Positions 36,711 through 46,041 of a stretch of DNA of 64,000 nt are shown in pieces. The notes beneath the pieces were generated by a model. That model had not been told where the DNA came from, did no database searches, and worked only from the letters and a program-made list of their open reading frames with translations. This DNA is from Neiella holothuriorum (GTDB lineage Bacteria > Pseudomonadota > Gammaproteobacteria > Enterobacterales > Neiellaceae): assembly GCF_019457915.1 (NCBI RefSeq), contig NZ_JAHZSS010000001.1:248001-312000 (forward strand). The letters run 5' to 3'. Numbering within the stretch: position 1 is the stretch's first letter; every line of letters starts with the position of its first letter. A program made the translations under genes and the position numbers.

Positions 36711-38294
36711 ATGAATGAAACTGTTGTCGAGCTATCGCGCTTTCAGTTTGCGTTTACAGCCATGTACCACTTTATATTTGTCCCCTTGACCCTAGGTCTT
36801 ACCTTCATGCTTGCCATCATGGAATCTGTCTATGTGATGACAGGCAAGACAATCTACAAAGAAATGACCAAATTCTGGGGCAAGTTATTTGGCATCAACT
36901 TCGCCATTGGTGTTGCCACGGGCATCACCATGGAATTCCAGTTCGGCATGAATTGGTCTTACTATTCCCATTATGTCGGTGACGTATTTGGCGCACCGCT
37001 GGCCATTGAAGGGTTAATGGCCTTCTTCCTCGAATCTACCTTTGTCGGGTTATTTTTCTTTGGCTGGGATCGAATGTCGAAAGTGAAGCACCTCATGGTG
37101 ACTTGGCTAGTGGCGTTTGGTAGTAACTTCTCCGCGCTGTGGATTTTGATTGCCAATGGCTGGATGCAAAACCCGTTAGGGGCTGAATTCAACCCCGACA
37201 CCATGCGCATGGAAATGGCGAGCTTTGCAGAGTTAATTTTTAATCCGGTGGCGCAAGTGAAGTTTGTGCATACCGTGTCTGCGGGTTATGTCACCGGTGC
37301 CATGTTCGTACTGGCCATCTCGTCCTATTACTTACTGAAGAACAAAAACGTTGCCTTTGCTCGCCGCTCCTTTGCTATTGCGGCTTGTTTTGGTCTGGCC
37401 TCATCGCTCTCGGTGATTGTGCTGGGCGATGAAAGTGGTTATGAAATGGGTGATGTGCAGCAGGTCAAATTAGCTGCCGTTGAAGCCGAGTGGGAAACCC
37501 ATGAACCTCCGGCCGCGTTTACGATCATTGGCTTCCCCAATGAGGAAACACAAACCACAGATTTTGCACTGAAAATCCCGTATCTGATGGGCATTATTGC
37601 GACCCGCTCATTTGATGAGCCGGTAACCGGATTAAAAGACTTAAAGGCGCAAAATCGCGACAAAATCATTCGAGGCGCCGAAGCCTACCTGCTGCTCAAA
37701 AAGCGCCAAGATGTTGGGCTGAACGAGCAAGAATCCTTGCTGTTTGACCAAATTAAGGGGTCGTTGGGTTACGGCTTGCTGTTAGAGCCATTTGCCCAAA
37801 ATATGGCGGCGCCAACGGAAGCTGAGTTGGATGCGGCGGCAGACTATAGCCTGCCCAACATTGCGCCCATGTTCTGGAGTTTTAGGATCATGGTCGCCAG
37901 CGGCTTTTTAATGCTGATTATTTTTGCCTACGCATTTTTGCTCAGTACTCGCCACCAAATCGACAAGCCTAAGTGGTTCCTAAAAGTGGCGCTGTACAGC
38001 TTGCCATTGCCATGGATTGCCTGTGAAGCCGGTTGGTTCGTCGCTGAATATGGCCGACAGCCATGGGCTATTGCCGAAGTGCTACCGATTCATACTGCTG
38101 CGTCTAACTTAGCCGTGAGCGATCTTGTGATTTCATTGGTTGCTGTCGGCGTGTTCTACACCGTGATGTTCATCATTGCTTTTGGATTAATGGTTAAGTT
38201 TGCCAAAAAAGGGCCACAACACAGTGGCGATACCAGCCGAGAACGACCAACCGTTGCTGACACTTCAGTGACCACAGAAGGAGCGAAAGCATAA
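36711..38294 (+). CDS. cydA: Cytochrome bd ubiquinol oxidase subunit I
   Basis: This 527-residue inner-membrane subunit binds hemes b558, b595 and d and reduces oxygen to water with high affinity. The heme-ligand segment SRFQFAFTAMYHFIFVPLTLG contains H20, equivalent to H19 of E. coli CydA. The GFPNEETQTTDFALKIPYLMG segment belongs to the quinol-binding Q-loop, which here is long. Length equals that of the E. coli protein (522). cydB starts at its stop codon (TAATG overlap). The upstream ArcA-like repeats suggest micro-oxic control. Confidence 0.96.
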   Translation: MNETVVELSRFQFAFTAMYHFIFVPLTLGLTFMLAIMESVYVMTGKTIYKEMTKFWGKLFGINFAIGVATGITMEFQFGMNWSYYSHYVGDVFGAPLAIEGLMAFFLESTFVGLFFFGWDRMSKVKHLMVTWLVAFGSNFSALWILIANGWMQNPLGAEFNPDTMRMEMASFAELIFNPVAQVKFVHTVSAGYVTGAMFVLAISSYYLLKNKNVAFARRSFAIAACFGLASSLSVIVLGDESGYEMGDVQQVKLAAVEAEWETHEPPAAFTIIGFPNEETQTTDFALKIPYLMGIIATRSFDEPVTGLKDLKAQNRDKIIRGAEAYLLLKKRQDVGLNEQESLLFDQIKGSLGYGLLLEPFAQNMAAPTEAELDAAADYSLPNIAPMFWSFRIMVASGFLMLIIFAYAFLLSTRHQIDKPKWFLKVALYSLPLPWIACEAGWFVAEYGRQPWAIAEVLPIHTAASNLAVSDLVISLVAVGVFYTVMFIIAFGLMVKFAKKGPQHSGDTSRERPTVADTSVTTEGAKA

Positions 38295-39433
38295 TGGATT
38301 ACGAAACGCTACGACTAATCTGGTGGGTGCTGGTTGGTGTTCTATTGATTGGCTTTGCTGTCACCGATGGCTTTGATTTGGGTGTGGGTGCGCTACTGAC
38401 CTTGGTGGGCCGCACCGACAATGAACGGCGGGTGATGATTAACACCATCGGCCCCCACTGGGATGGTAATCAGGTTTGGTTTATCACTGCCGGCGGCGCC
38501 ATCTTTGCGGCTTGGCCATTGATATATGCGACCGCATTTTCCGGTTTTTACCTCGCCTTAATGCTGACCTTGGCGGCATTATGGATGCGCCCGCTGGGCT
38601 TTGATTTTCGCAGCAAGATTGAAGATCCGCGTTGGCGTAGTGGCTGGGACTGGGCGCTGTTTGCTGGCGGGTTAGTGCCGGCACTGATCTTCGGTGTTGC
38701 TTTTGGCAACTTGCTACAAGGTGTACCGTTTGAGTTTGATGCTTACCTAAAAGCCACATACACCGGTAGTTTCTTCGGGCTACTCAACCCATTTGCCATT
38801 TTGGCAGGGTTGGTGAGCGTCAGCATGTTATTGATGCACGGTGCCGTTTGGTTGCAGCTAAAAACGACCGATATGGTGTACCAACGCTCGGTACAAGTGG
38901 CAACGATTCTTGGTGTTGTAACCGCCGCACTGTTTGGTTTAGCGGGCTTGTGGGTACATGTTGGTCTTGACGGCTACATCATTACCTCGGCCATCGACCC
39001 ATCGGCGCCTTCTAATCCGCTGCTGAAAACTGTTGAGGTGGCACCAAATGGCCTAATGACGAACTACAGCATTTATCCGTGGATGATGATTGCGCCTGTT
39101 CTGGGTATTGGAGCGGCTCTTGCCACAGCATTACTGTCATTGCGTAACGCGTCCGGCTGGGCCTTTCTGACCAGTTCATTGAGTATTGCTGGCATTATTT
39201 TAACGGCGGGTTTTTCGATGTTTCCGTTCTTGATGCCAAGTACCACCCAGCTTAATGCGTCGTTGACCATTTGGGATGCGACTTCGAGTCAGCTTACGCT
39301 GAACGTCATGTTCTGGGTCGCGATGGTGTTTGTGCCGATCATTTTGGCTTACACCAGCTGGAGCTTTTACGTCATGCGGGGCCGTTTGAAAGCGGCTGAT
39401 ATTGAATCAAACAGCAGCCATGCGCTGTACTAA
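38294..39433 (+). CDS. cydB: Cytochrome bd ubiquinol oxidase subunit II
   Basis: This 379-residue multi-pass subunit pairs with CydA. The start (MDYETLRLIWWVLVGVLLIGFAVTDGFDLGV) and PHWDGNQVWFITAGGAIFAAWP are typical CydB signatures. Length matches E. coli CydB (379). Its ATG overlaps the cydA stop by one base, so the subunits are translationally coupled. cydX follows after 23 bp. Confidence 0.96.
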   Translation: MDYETLRLIWWVLVGVLLIGFAVTDGFDLGVGALLTLVGRTDNERRVMINTIGPHWDGNQVWFITAGGAIFAAWPLIYATAFSGFYLALMLTLAALWMRPLGFDFRSKIEDPRWRSGWDWALFAGGLVPALIFGVAFGNLLQGVPFEFDAYLKATYTGSFFGLLNPFAILAGLVSVSMLLMHGAVWLQLKTTDMVYQRSVQVATILGVVTAALFGLAGLWVHVGLDGYIITSAIDPSAPSNPLLKTVEVAPNGLMTNYSIYPWMMIAPVLGIGAALATALLSLRNASGWAFLTSSLSIAGIILTAGFSMFPFLMPSTTQLNASLTIWDATSSQLTLNVMFWVAMVFVPIILAYTSWSFYVMRGRLKAADIESNSSHALY

Positions 39434-39456
39434 AACCGTGGGATAAGGAGAAAAAT

Positions 39457-39579
39457 ATGTGGTATTTCACTTGGATTTTAGGCGTATTGCTGGCCTGTTC
39501 ATTCGGCATTATTAATGCGCTGTGGCTGGAATCAACCGAAGACATGGATCGGCCTCAAAACGACGTTGAGCCTCACTAA
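39457..39579 (+). CDS. cydX: Cytochrome bd accessory subunit CydX
   Basis: A 40-codon gene begins at an ATG 7 bp after AAGGAG and encodes MWYFTWILGVLLACSFGII..., closely resembling E. coli CydX (37 residues, MWYFAWILGTLLACSFG). It is a single transmembrane helix with an acidic cytoplasmic tail. CydX stabilises the heme centres of the bd oxidase. It lies 23 bp after cydB, as expected, but the ybgE gene usual after it in E. coli is absent. Confidence 0.93.
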   Translation: MWYFTWILGVLLACSFGIINALWLESTEDMDRPQNDVEPH

Positions 39580-39599
39580 GTTGAAAGTTAGCCTCATTT

Positions 39600-39626
39600 A
39601 GGCCGGGCCAAGCTCCGGCCTTTTTT
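39600..39626 (+). terminator. Rho-independent terminator after cydX
   Basis: The stem GGCCGG (39601-39606) pairs with CCGGCC (39615-39620), followed by T6. It ends the cydABX operon. Confidence 0.88.
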
Positions 39627-39634
39627 ATGACCAT

Positions 39635-39756
39635 GGATGGTCGGTATGTTCACTTATGCAGGAGCAATCGGTGAACGGAGCAGGGATGGTCGGTATGTTC
39701 ACTTATGCAGGAGCAATCGGTGAACGGACCATGGGTGGTCGTTAGGTTCAATTATG
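39635..39756. repeat. 49-bp tandem repeat, two perfect copies plus a decayed third
   Basis: Copies at 39635-39679 and 39684-39728 are identical over 45 bp, with period 49. A third, 24-base partial copy at 39733-39756 is in phase but carries about four mismatches. Each unit contains GTTCAC and GTGAAC as an inverted repeat. No protein is encoded. It lies between the cydX terminator and cydD. Confidence 0.9.
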
Positions 39757-39822
39757 TTGGCGTCATTAAGGACAAAAGCATCGTCTTTCAACCCATGCAA
39801 CATCAAATTGACTTGGAATTAA

Positions 39823-41550
39823 ATGCAGTTACGCAAACCACTCAGCGCTGAACATGAGCGCGAGCTTTATCAATGGCTGACCGCTCAAGGTAAACCGCTT
39901 CACCAGCAACAGTCGCTGCTGCTTTTTATCAGCCTTGGCTTATTTGTCAGTAAGCTGGTGTTGATGTGGTGGCTTACGTTAATTCTCCATCAGCTCATTA
40001 TTGACGGTAATCAGCCGCCTCTCACTCAGTTTGGTATTACTGGTGCTGCGCTGCTGAGCCAATCGATGCTGACCTTCGCTAAAGCCCGAGCAGGCGGGGC
40101 GTTCCAGTCAACGTTGTTCGAACGCCTGCAAGATCGTTTAGCTCGCGTATTGCGGCAACACAACTTGGCACTGATCCGACAGCAACCCGTCGCCCATTGG
40201 CAAGCCTGCAGCATTGATCGGATCAGCGTGATTTGTGATTTTTACGTCGACTTCTTAAACCAACGCAAGTTGGCCTCCATTGCCCCTGTCATTGTGTTGA
40301 TTACCGCGTTGGCGATTAACCCTTGGGTTGCGCTGATTCTTATGATTTCGGCGCCCCTTATTCCCGTATTCATGTGGCTGACCGGGATGGGCGCGGCATC
40401 GGCTCACCGACAGCATTTTCAAGCGATTGACCGGCTCAGTCACCGATTTTTGGACCGTTTGCGCGGGCGTCGTTTATTGCAGTTATTTCAATCTAAAAAT
40501 CGCACCATAGAGAAGGAAGTTGATGCGCTGGATTGCGCCGGTCAGGAGCTAAACGAACGGACTCTTAATGTGGTGCGGATGGCATTTTTGTCTGGCTCGG
40601 TGCTGGATTTTTTTGCCACCGTGGCGGTGGCGTTGGTAGCCGTATTTGTTGGTTTTAGTTTGCTGGGCGAAATTCAACTGGTGGGCTGGTCAGGCCCCAT
40701 TGATTTTCAACAAGGCTTGTTCTTGCTGCTGATCACGCCGCTTTTTTACAGCGAACTAAAGTTGCTAGGGCGGTTTTACCACACCAAATCTGAAGCCATT
40801 GGGGCTGCGGCCGAACTAAAGCCGGTTCTGGCGCTTGAAAACCAACAACCGATTGCGCAGGCGTTGCCGCTGAATTGGCCGCCGAGCCAGTTGCTTGCGC
40901 AACAACAAGTGGTGCTGACACTGCCAGCGGTTCACTTGCGACAAGGGATGCGCATTAATCTCAGTGGCCCTTCGGGCGCCGGTAAAACGCTACTGCTTGA
41001 AGCGTTACTCGGTCAGCAACACGTAAAACCACTCGTGCAGGGCGACAATACACAGTGCTCAGATTCACTCGCTGCGCTAGAACCATGTTCTGTGAGCTGG
41101 TTGGGGCAACGGGCGGTGATTGGCTCAGGCTCAGTACGACAAAACTTATGCTTAGGCCATGCACTTACTGATGATGCGTTGTGGCAGGCGCTCTCGCAGG
41201 TGCAATTAACGCAGCGCATCGAGGAATTGCCGCAGCGGCTCGATACCGAACTAGGTCAAAAGCCCCCGTTATCTGGCGGTGAACTGCATCGGCTGGCGTT
41301 AGCGCGGGCCCTGTTGCATGCCAATCCCGTGATATTACTGGATGAACCAACCGCGCATTTGTGCCAAGAGCAGCATCATCAATTGGCTGAATTGTTAAAC
41401 CATCAACTGCAAGGCAAGACCTTGATTTGGGTGAGTCATAAGCCATTGCCCGCAGCCTGGTTCGATCAGCATTGGCGTATCGACAATCGTCAATTGGAGG
41501 TGATGGACTCAATCAGTGGCGACTCTGTCGGCGGGGGTTGTGATGAGTAG
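39823..41550 (+). CDS. cydD: Heterodimeric ABC exporter subunit CydD
   Basis: This 575-residue protein has an ABC transmembrane domain (about 1-320) and an ATPase domain with Walker A GPSGAGKT, signature LSGGELHRLALARAL and Walker B VILLDEPT. CydDC exports glutathione and cysteine to the periplasm (and binds heme) and is needed to assemble cytochrome bd. The position beside cydABX supports this over other ABC exporters. The ribosome site is weak. It ends with an 8-bp overlap with cydC. Confidence 0.92.
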   Translation: MQLRKPLSAEHERELYQWLTAQGKPLHQQQSLLLFISLGLFVSKLVLMWWLTLILHQLIIDGNQPPLTQFGITGAALLSQSMLTFAKARAGGAFQSTLFERLQDRLARVLRQHNLALIRQQPVAHWQACSIDRISVICDFYVDFLNQRKLASIAPVIVLITALAINPWVALILMISAPLIPVFMWLTGMGAASAHRQHFQAIDRLSHRFLDRLRGRRLLQLFQSKNRTIEKEVDALDCAGQELNERTLNVVRMAFLSGSVLDFFATVAVALVAVFVGFSLLGEIQLVGWSGPIDFQQGLFLLLITPLFYSELKLLGRFYHTKSEAIGAAAELKPVLALENQQPIAQALPLNWPPSQLLAQQQVVLTLPAVHLRQGMRINLSGPSGAGKTLLLEALLGQQHVKPLVQGDNTQCSDSLAALEPCSVSWLGQRAVIGSGSVRQNLCLGHALTDDALWQALSQVQLTQRIEELPQRLDTELGQKPPLSGGELHRLALARALLHANPVILLDEPTAHLCQEQHHQLAELLNHQLQGKTLIWVSHKPLPAAWFDQHWRIDNRQLEVMDSISGDSVGGGCDE

Positions 41551-43102
41551 AACGCTTCGCGCGGCATCTTGGAGTCTTAACTTAGTCAATGCGCTAGCCG
41601 CGATTAGTTTGTTGCTAGTGTCGGGCTGGTTTATTGCAGCGTGTGCGCTGGCTGGCTTGCCTCAAGCGATAGCTGGGTTCAATTACTTGTTGCCTGCAGC
41701 GGCCATTCGTATGTTGGCCATCACCCGTATTGCTGCTGGATATGGTGAAAAAGCTGTGGGCCACGCGGTACTGTTAGATGATTTACAGCAGCTGCGTATG
41801 CGCTTGTTTCGAGCGGTTTTAAAGCGCCCCGACACAGCTTCCGTGCGAGCGGAACAGTTGCAGCAATTGAGCCATGATATTAATCAGGTAGGTAACTTGG
41901 CGTTGGCAGGTTGGCACCCGCTCATGGCTGGGTTGCTGGTGTCGTTAGTCGTTGCTGTGTTGTTGTGGTGGTTGTTACCTTCTGGGGTTGTCGGCTGGTT
42001 GGTCGTCCTGGCAGCCGCTGGATTCATGCTCCATCGTCATCGCGCTTGGTTAGATCCATGGATGAAACAAACACAAAGCGTTCAGCGACAATGGCGCCAC
42101 CTGTTGGAAAATGAGTTGTCGCTGGCGCCAGTTTGGTCTCAGCAAGCGATCGGTGGCTTACATCAATCGATACAGGATGGCCGTCAGTGGCAATTGCTGC
42201 AGCGCCAATTCCGACTCCGCCAAGGTTTTTATGAAGCAGCCTTCGTGCTGTTGTCAGGCTCTGTGCTACTCCTGTTTTTATGGAGCCTCGGATCGACTGC
42301 CAACGCGCTAACCATGTTGTTTGTGGTTGCCTTACTTGCTGCGCCAGAGTGGTTTGGACTGGCATTTGCCGCGCTGATGCCCTTGGTTGCTGGGCGCCAA
42401 TCGAAGCGGCGGCTTGCCACAACGGCTCATGTTGCCGAAACCGACCAACAGCCAGAGCAGATGATTGAACCGGCTAACTCACCAGTAAATAGCTTAATGC
42501 TCCGGGAATTCCAATGGCGCTACTCAGACGTGGCAGGCGCGCCTGTTTCAATCAACTTAACTGGCCAACAGCTTGTCTGGCTAAAGGGCAGTTCGGGAGC
42601 AGGGAAAAGTTCGTTGCTGTTAGCAATGGCGGGCCTGATTGAGCAAGGCGGGGCATTGGCGCTAAATGGCACATCGGTGACCAAGCAAAGTTGGCAACAG
42701 CGGGCTCGTCGATTGCATTATGTCGAACAGTTTCCTTACGTGTTGTCCGACACCTTGCGACAAAATTTGTTGTTGGCCGCGCCTAACGCCAGCGACCAGC
42801 AATTGATGGCCGTGCTATCGGAAGTTGGTTTGGGTTCATTGGCCGAAGCCCTTGATGACTGGGTCGGCGAATGTGGTCGGCAACTTTCTGGCGGCGAGAT
42901 AAAGCGATTAGGCGTTGCTCGGGCCATGTTGCTGGGCGCGCCAGTGTGGTTGCTGGATGAACCGTTTGAGGGGCTTGACCAGGCTGCCCGAGAAGCATTA
43001 TTGGCTGCGTTAAATCACCACAAATCGAATCATTTAATCGTGGTTGCATCACATCAATGGCCTGCGAGCGCATTAGCCGATGTTGAAATCTCATTGGACT
43101 AA
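41543..43102 (+). CDS. cydC: Heterodimeric ABC exporter subunit CydC
   Basis: This 519-residue partner of CydD has a transmembrane region (about 1-280) and an ATPase domain with Walker A KGSSGAGKS, LSGGEIKRLGVARAM and Walker B WLLDEPFEGLD. I choose the ATG at 41543, behind GGGGGTTGTG and overlapping the cydD stop by 8 bp; the frame is open 9 codons further upstream. It is shorter than E. coli CydC (573), mostly in the membrane part, but the ATPase motifs are intact. Confidence 0.92.
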   Translation: MSRTLRAASWSLNLVNALAAISLLLVSGWFIAACALAGLPQAIAGFNYLLPAAAIRMLAITRIAAGYGEKAVGHAVLLDDLQQLRMRLFRAVLKRPDTASVRAEQLQQLSHDINQVGNLALAGWHPLMAGLLVSLVVAVLLWWLLPSGVVGWLVVLAAAGFMLHRHRAWLDPWMKQTQSVQRQWRHLLENELSLAPVWSQQAIGGLHQSIQDGRQWQLLQRQFRLRQGFYEAAFVLLSGSVLLLFLWSLGSTANALTMLFVVALLAAPEWFGLAFAALMPLVAGRQSKRRLATTAHVAETDQQPEQMIEPANSPVNSLMLREFQWRYSDVAGAPVSINLTGQQLVWLKGSSGAGKSSLLLAMAGLIEQGGALALNGTSVTKQSWQQRARRLHYVEQFPYVLSDTLRQNLLLAAPNASDQQLMAVLSEVGLGSLAEALDDWVGECGRQLSGGEIKRLGVARAMLLGAPVWLLDEPFEGLDQAAREALLAALNHHKSNHLIVVASHQWPASALADVEISLD

Positions 43103-43226
43103 TTGCGCCTGCTGCTCGCTAACTGAGCAAGCCAGCAAGCAAATTCATCACAGGAAACTACACTGGTGTCAGGGCATCTGATTTCAGCCCAATGCTTCCC
43201 ATAAAACTGTGTCAAAGGATCTTGTT

Positions 43227-43583
43227 ATGACGATGATAAAAACCTTGCTGCTGAGCTTGTTGGTGGCGTCTGTTGTTGCTTGTTCTCATTCTTATTCGGT
43301 TGGAAATGACTTTTCCGAAGATAAAATTAGCCAAATTACCGAAGGCCAAACCACAACCTCTGGCCTCATTTCTCTTTTCGGCGAACCGTACAGCAAGGTG
43401 ATGATTTCCGAAACCCATGAAAAATGGCTCTATTTTCTGGCGAGCGGACAAACCAAAGAGCAAAAATCAGATGCGCTGCTAGAAGATATGACAACACCAG
43501 CTGAGCCGAAACATAAAATGCTGAGTGTGTTGGTCAGTGGCGATGTAGTGACGAGCTACGGCTATGTTGAAGGCATTTTGTAG
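43227..43583 (+). CDS. Putative lipoprotein with SmpA/BamE-like fold
   Basis: The 118-residue protein starts at the ATG at 43227, 7 bp after AAGGA; the frame is open 6 codons further. A lipoprotein signal (LLLSLLVASVVAC) ends at the lipid-modified cysteine at about residue 19. The mature part has a SmpA/OmlA-type pattern: ITEGQTTTSGLISLFGEPYSK followed by WLYFLAS. Such small lipoproteins sit at the outer membrane. The specific role is unknown, and it is not BamE itself by sequence. Confidence 0.7.
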   Translation: MTMIKTLLLSLLVASVVACSHSYSVGNDFSEDKISQITEGQTTTSGLISLFGEPYSKVMISETHEKWLYFLASGQTKEQKSDALLEDMTTPAEPKHKMLSVLVSGDVVTSYGYVEGIL

Positions 43584-43620
43584 CGCTAAACGTTGCTCTA
43601 ATTCATTATTTTGCTAACGA

Positions 43621-43664
43621 AAAGCCATGCTTTGACTCTATATCTAGAGTCGCATGGCTTTTTT
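43621..43664. terminator. Bidirectional terminator hairpin
   Basis: A long stem (AAAGCCATGC/GCATGGCTTT with an inner GACTCTA/TAGAGTC) is followed by T6 between two convergent genes. Confidence 0.88.
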
Positions 43665-43682
43665 GTCATCGGAAAATACGCG

Positions 43683-44105
43683 TTAGCAAGCGTGGGATGG
43701 AAAATACCAAACGTTCTTGATAAGGGACGCAGTCAATTCATAGACGGCTAAGCTGCACTGGCTTTTTTCTACACCATCAACGGACCAAAATGCTTGTTCT
43801 ACGGTGTAAACAAAAGGGCCAGATTGTTCAATGCTGCGAATGGCAGAGCGGGCACTCGGGACGCTGTTGAAATAGCCTTGCATGGCTTCTTGCAGCTGTT
43901 GCTGGCTGTTGGTTTCGGTCGACAGTTGTTCGCCGGTAATGGTCATCCAGCGTAAATCTGACGTCGTCAAAGCGAGCATGGCAGTCACTTCCCGCTCATT
44001 AAACGCGTTAACAAAGCGTTCAACAACGCTGCTGTTAGGTGTTGCCAGTGCCGTTTGGCAGAAAACTATTATCGTTGCGGCGAGTAGGCTGAAGGTAGCC
44101 TTCAT
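43683..44105 (-). CDS. Secreted SnoaL/NTF2-like protein
   Basis: The 140-residue protein starts at the ATG at 44105, preceded by AAGGA; the frame is open to 44186 but that part is basic and lacks a ribosome site. The signal peptide is MKATFSLLAATIIVFCQTALA. The mature part (VVERFVNAFNEREVTAMLALTTSDLRWM... GYFNSVPSARS) has the NTF2-like cone-fold pattern. It could bind a small ligand, but the function is unknown. Confidence 0.7.
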   Translation of the reverse strand: MKATFSLLAATIIVFCQTALATPNSSVVERFVNAFNEREVTAMLALTTSDLRWMTITGEQLSTETNSQQQLQEAMQGYFNSVPSARSAIRSIEQSGPFVYTVEQAFWSVDGVEKSQCSLAVYELTASLIKNVWYFPSHAC

Positions 44106-44143
44106 CTTGTTTCCTTTTTGGCGCGCTTTATCGCTGCGGGCAG

Positions 44144-44320
44144 TCATTTTTTCTCCAACAACACATAGCCACAAACGAAACCACAAAAATTTGAATACGG
44201 CTGAATTTGGCTAACGAGCCAGCCTTGCTGATTGTATTGAACAATGGTGTCATTCAACTTATCAACATCAATGCTGCTGGACCAAAAGGTACGAGTTTTA
44301 AATTCAACGATTTTTTGCAT
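44144..44320 (-). CDS. DUF4177-like small protein
   Basis: The 58-residue protein starts MQKIVEFKTRTFWSSSIDVDKL at 44320 and continues NDTIVQYNQQGWLVSQIQPY, the pattern of DUF4177 domains. It ends with a hydrophobic FCGFVCGYVLLEKK stretch. No function is assigned. The next gene starts beyond its stop with a 38-bp gap. Confidence 0.6.
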   Translation of the reverse strand: MQKIVEFKTRTFWSSSIDVDKLNDTIVQYNQQGWLVSQIQPYSNFCGFVCGYVLLEKK

Positions 44321-44353
44321 GAGCAATCCTTTGCATGGCATGTTTTGTTATGG

Positions 44354-44713
44354 CTAAGACTCGATCAAGGCCAATGCCGTGGAGCCTAATAACAGCATAA
44401 TTGGAATAACTTGTAGTCGAAATGCCCACCTGCATTTTGATACGAGTGCGCGTTCCTGATTGGTGAAATTACCATGGAAAATGGATTCAATTTTCCTGAG
44501 CTTCTTTAAACAACCTTTAGAGCCAAAATCAAAATAGCTCGTTGAGAATTTGGCCATATTGAAGCCTCTGCGTGCCAGTGACGCAGTGAGCTGATTAAAG
44601 TAATCAATATGTTTGTAGAACCCCAGCATGCAGAGCAACGCGACGCCCAATAATATAGCGAGTAACCCCATACTCCCCCCGAGTTTGAGTTGTGTGTGAT
44701 CGAGCATTGCCAT
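44354..44713 (-). CDS. Small two-helix membrane protein, unknown
   Basis: The 119-residue product has hydrophobic helices near residues 14-32 (MGLLAILLGVALLCMLGFY) and near its C-terminus (QVIPIMLLLGSTALALI), with a basic middle of about 60 residues. No family is recognised. It lies with other small minus-strand genes and could be cotranscribed with the DUF4177 gene 33 bp downstream. Confidence 0.5.
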   Translation of the reverse strand: MAMLDHTQLKLGGSMGLLAILLGVALLCMLGFYKHIDYFNQLTASLARRGFNMAKFSTSYFDFGSKGCLKKLRKIESIFHGNFTNQERALVSKCRWAFRLQVIPIMLLLGSTALALIES

Positions 44714-44935
44714 ACAACTTGAGCCATAACGTTCAGGCCGAAGATGATTCGTTTATTACGTGGCAATTGATACAAGGAGTGGGGGCGTTGAAGCTGCATT
44801 CGAACCAATCCTTATTCTCGCTCGCGTTAGCAGTGTTGCGTGATCGTCTCTGTGGATAATCAGTAGCAACTATAACAGCATATTTGTGTTATCTAATTCG
44901 TGTTGTAAATCATAAACCTAAAATCTGATAATGCA

Positions 44936-45262
44936 CTAACCGTTGCCCATATCAATTTTTTTGACCTGAGCTAAAGCCCACCAACCAATGACAAGGCTCA
45001 TTAGGATTCGCAACGGAAAGTAAATTAATGCGGGCAAGCCGAATAACCAATGGGCAATTGTCTTGGGCATGACGTAAAAGGCGACCTGCTTTACCCAATA
45101 AATAAACGACACGTATTGCGATAAAAATGCATCGAGCGACAGGGTAAAATTGAGCTCTGCCGAGGACATGACCAGCCAGAATGCATAAAGCCCTAGAGCA
45201 CCATCGCCAATGCTTCCGACGATGGAAGACCATCCGATAAAAAGTAACAAACACCTCAACAT
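44936..45262 (-). CDS. Small membrane protein, unknown
   Basis: The 108-residue product has three or four hydrophobic stretches (LRCLLLFIGWSSIVGS, LGLYAFWLVMSS, LFGLPALIYFPLRILMSLVIGWWAL). No family is recognised. It is one of a set of short minus-strand membrane genes in this stretch. Confidence 0.5.
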   Translation of the reverse strand: MLRCLLLFIGWSSIVGSIGDGALGLYAFWLVMSSAELNFTLSLDAFLSQYVSFIYWVKQVAFYVMPKTIAHWLFGLPALIYFPLRILMSLVIGWWALAQVKKIDMGNG

Positions 45263-45323
45263 ACCGAAAGCCTACTGAAGCACGAGAATGGTAAGCGAGC
45301 AATGTCGCTCGGCGCTGACATGG

Positions 45324-45536
45324 TTAGGTGTTCTGCTTTGATGGAATATCATTTTTCAGCACCAGCAGCATTAAAAAGATAAGCGCTAATGGCGGCACGG
45401 TGGCACTAATAAAACCAATTACAGAGACGAGAATAGGGGTGTTTGTTTTTCTTTTTCCGAGGTAGTAGCAGGCAACAGCCATAACAATTGCCAATACTAA
45501 GATGAATTGACCCAACAGAGCCGCATTAATCGACAT
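45324..45536 (-). CDS. Small two-helix membrane protein, unknown
   Basis: The 70-residue product has two hydrophobic helices (LLGQFILVLAIVMAVACYYLG and ILVSVIGFISATVPPLALIFLMLLVLK) joined by a short basic loop KRKTN. The pattern is that of a small inner-membrane protein; no family or function is recognised. Confidence 0.5.
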   Translation of the reverse strand: MSINAALLGQFILVLAIVMAVACYYLGKRKTNTPILVSVIGFISATVPPLALIFLMLLVLKNDIPSKQNT

Positions 45537-45668
45537 CCCAAAATTCCTTTTTTAGCTAAACAGCCAATGCGTTGATTAGCATGGTAACCAATATCAACCG
45601 GCAACAACAACAGCGATTAAATCCATTAGTTTTGCCAAATGGCGGTCATTCTTGCAGGCAAGTGGCTA

Positions 45669-46037
45669 TTAGCTCCGAACACTAAAGTACCACCACACCA
45701 GAGGTGCTAATAGAACGAGTTCGATGCCAACATTGAACCATTGTTTGGCGACCGAGCCATCCAAAGCTATTCCAATCAATCGGGCGATCAATAAACCAAC
45801 CAACAAAGATGCGAGGGTAGCCGAAACGGTTGTTTGCCACGGGATTAGCTGATGATGAAATTGTAATAAAAGACCTATGCCAATCAACAACCCCCACCAT
45901 ATGCGCCGTTCCACTGCTTTAAACGTGTCTGTGGGGACCGGTTTGTTGCTGACAAGCTCGGGGAATGTAGCCATCAGGATGCCAACAATAATCAAAGCTG
46001 CGCCGATGAATTTTAGTAGGTAGGGGCTCTCTGTCAT
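45669..46037 (-). CDS. DUF4345-like membrane protein
   Basis: This 122-residue protein has four hydrophobic helices (IGAALIIVGILMATFPELV; WWGLLIGIGLLLQF; ATLASLLVGLLIARLIGIALDG; GIELVLLAPLVWWY), the layout of DUF4345. The function is unknown. It begins 4 bp after the AraC-type regulator gene and is therefore probably cotranscribed with it. Confidence 0.65.
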   Translation of the reverse strand: MTESPYLLKFIGAALIIVGILMATFPELVSNKPVPTDTFKAVERRIWWGLLIGIGLLLQFHHQLIPWQTTVSATLASLLVGLLIARLIGIALDGSVAKQWFNVGIELVLLAPLVWWYFSVRS

Positions 46038-46041
46038 GGTC

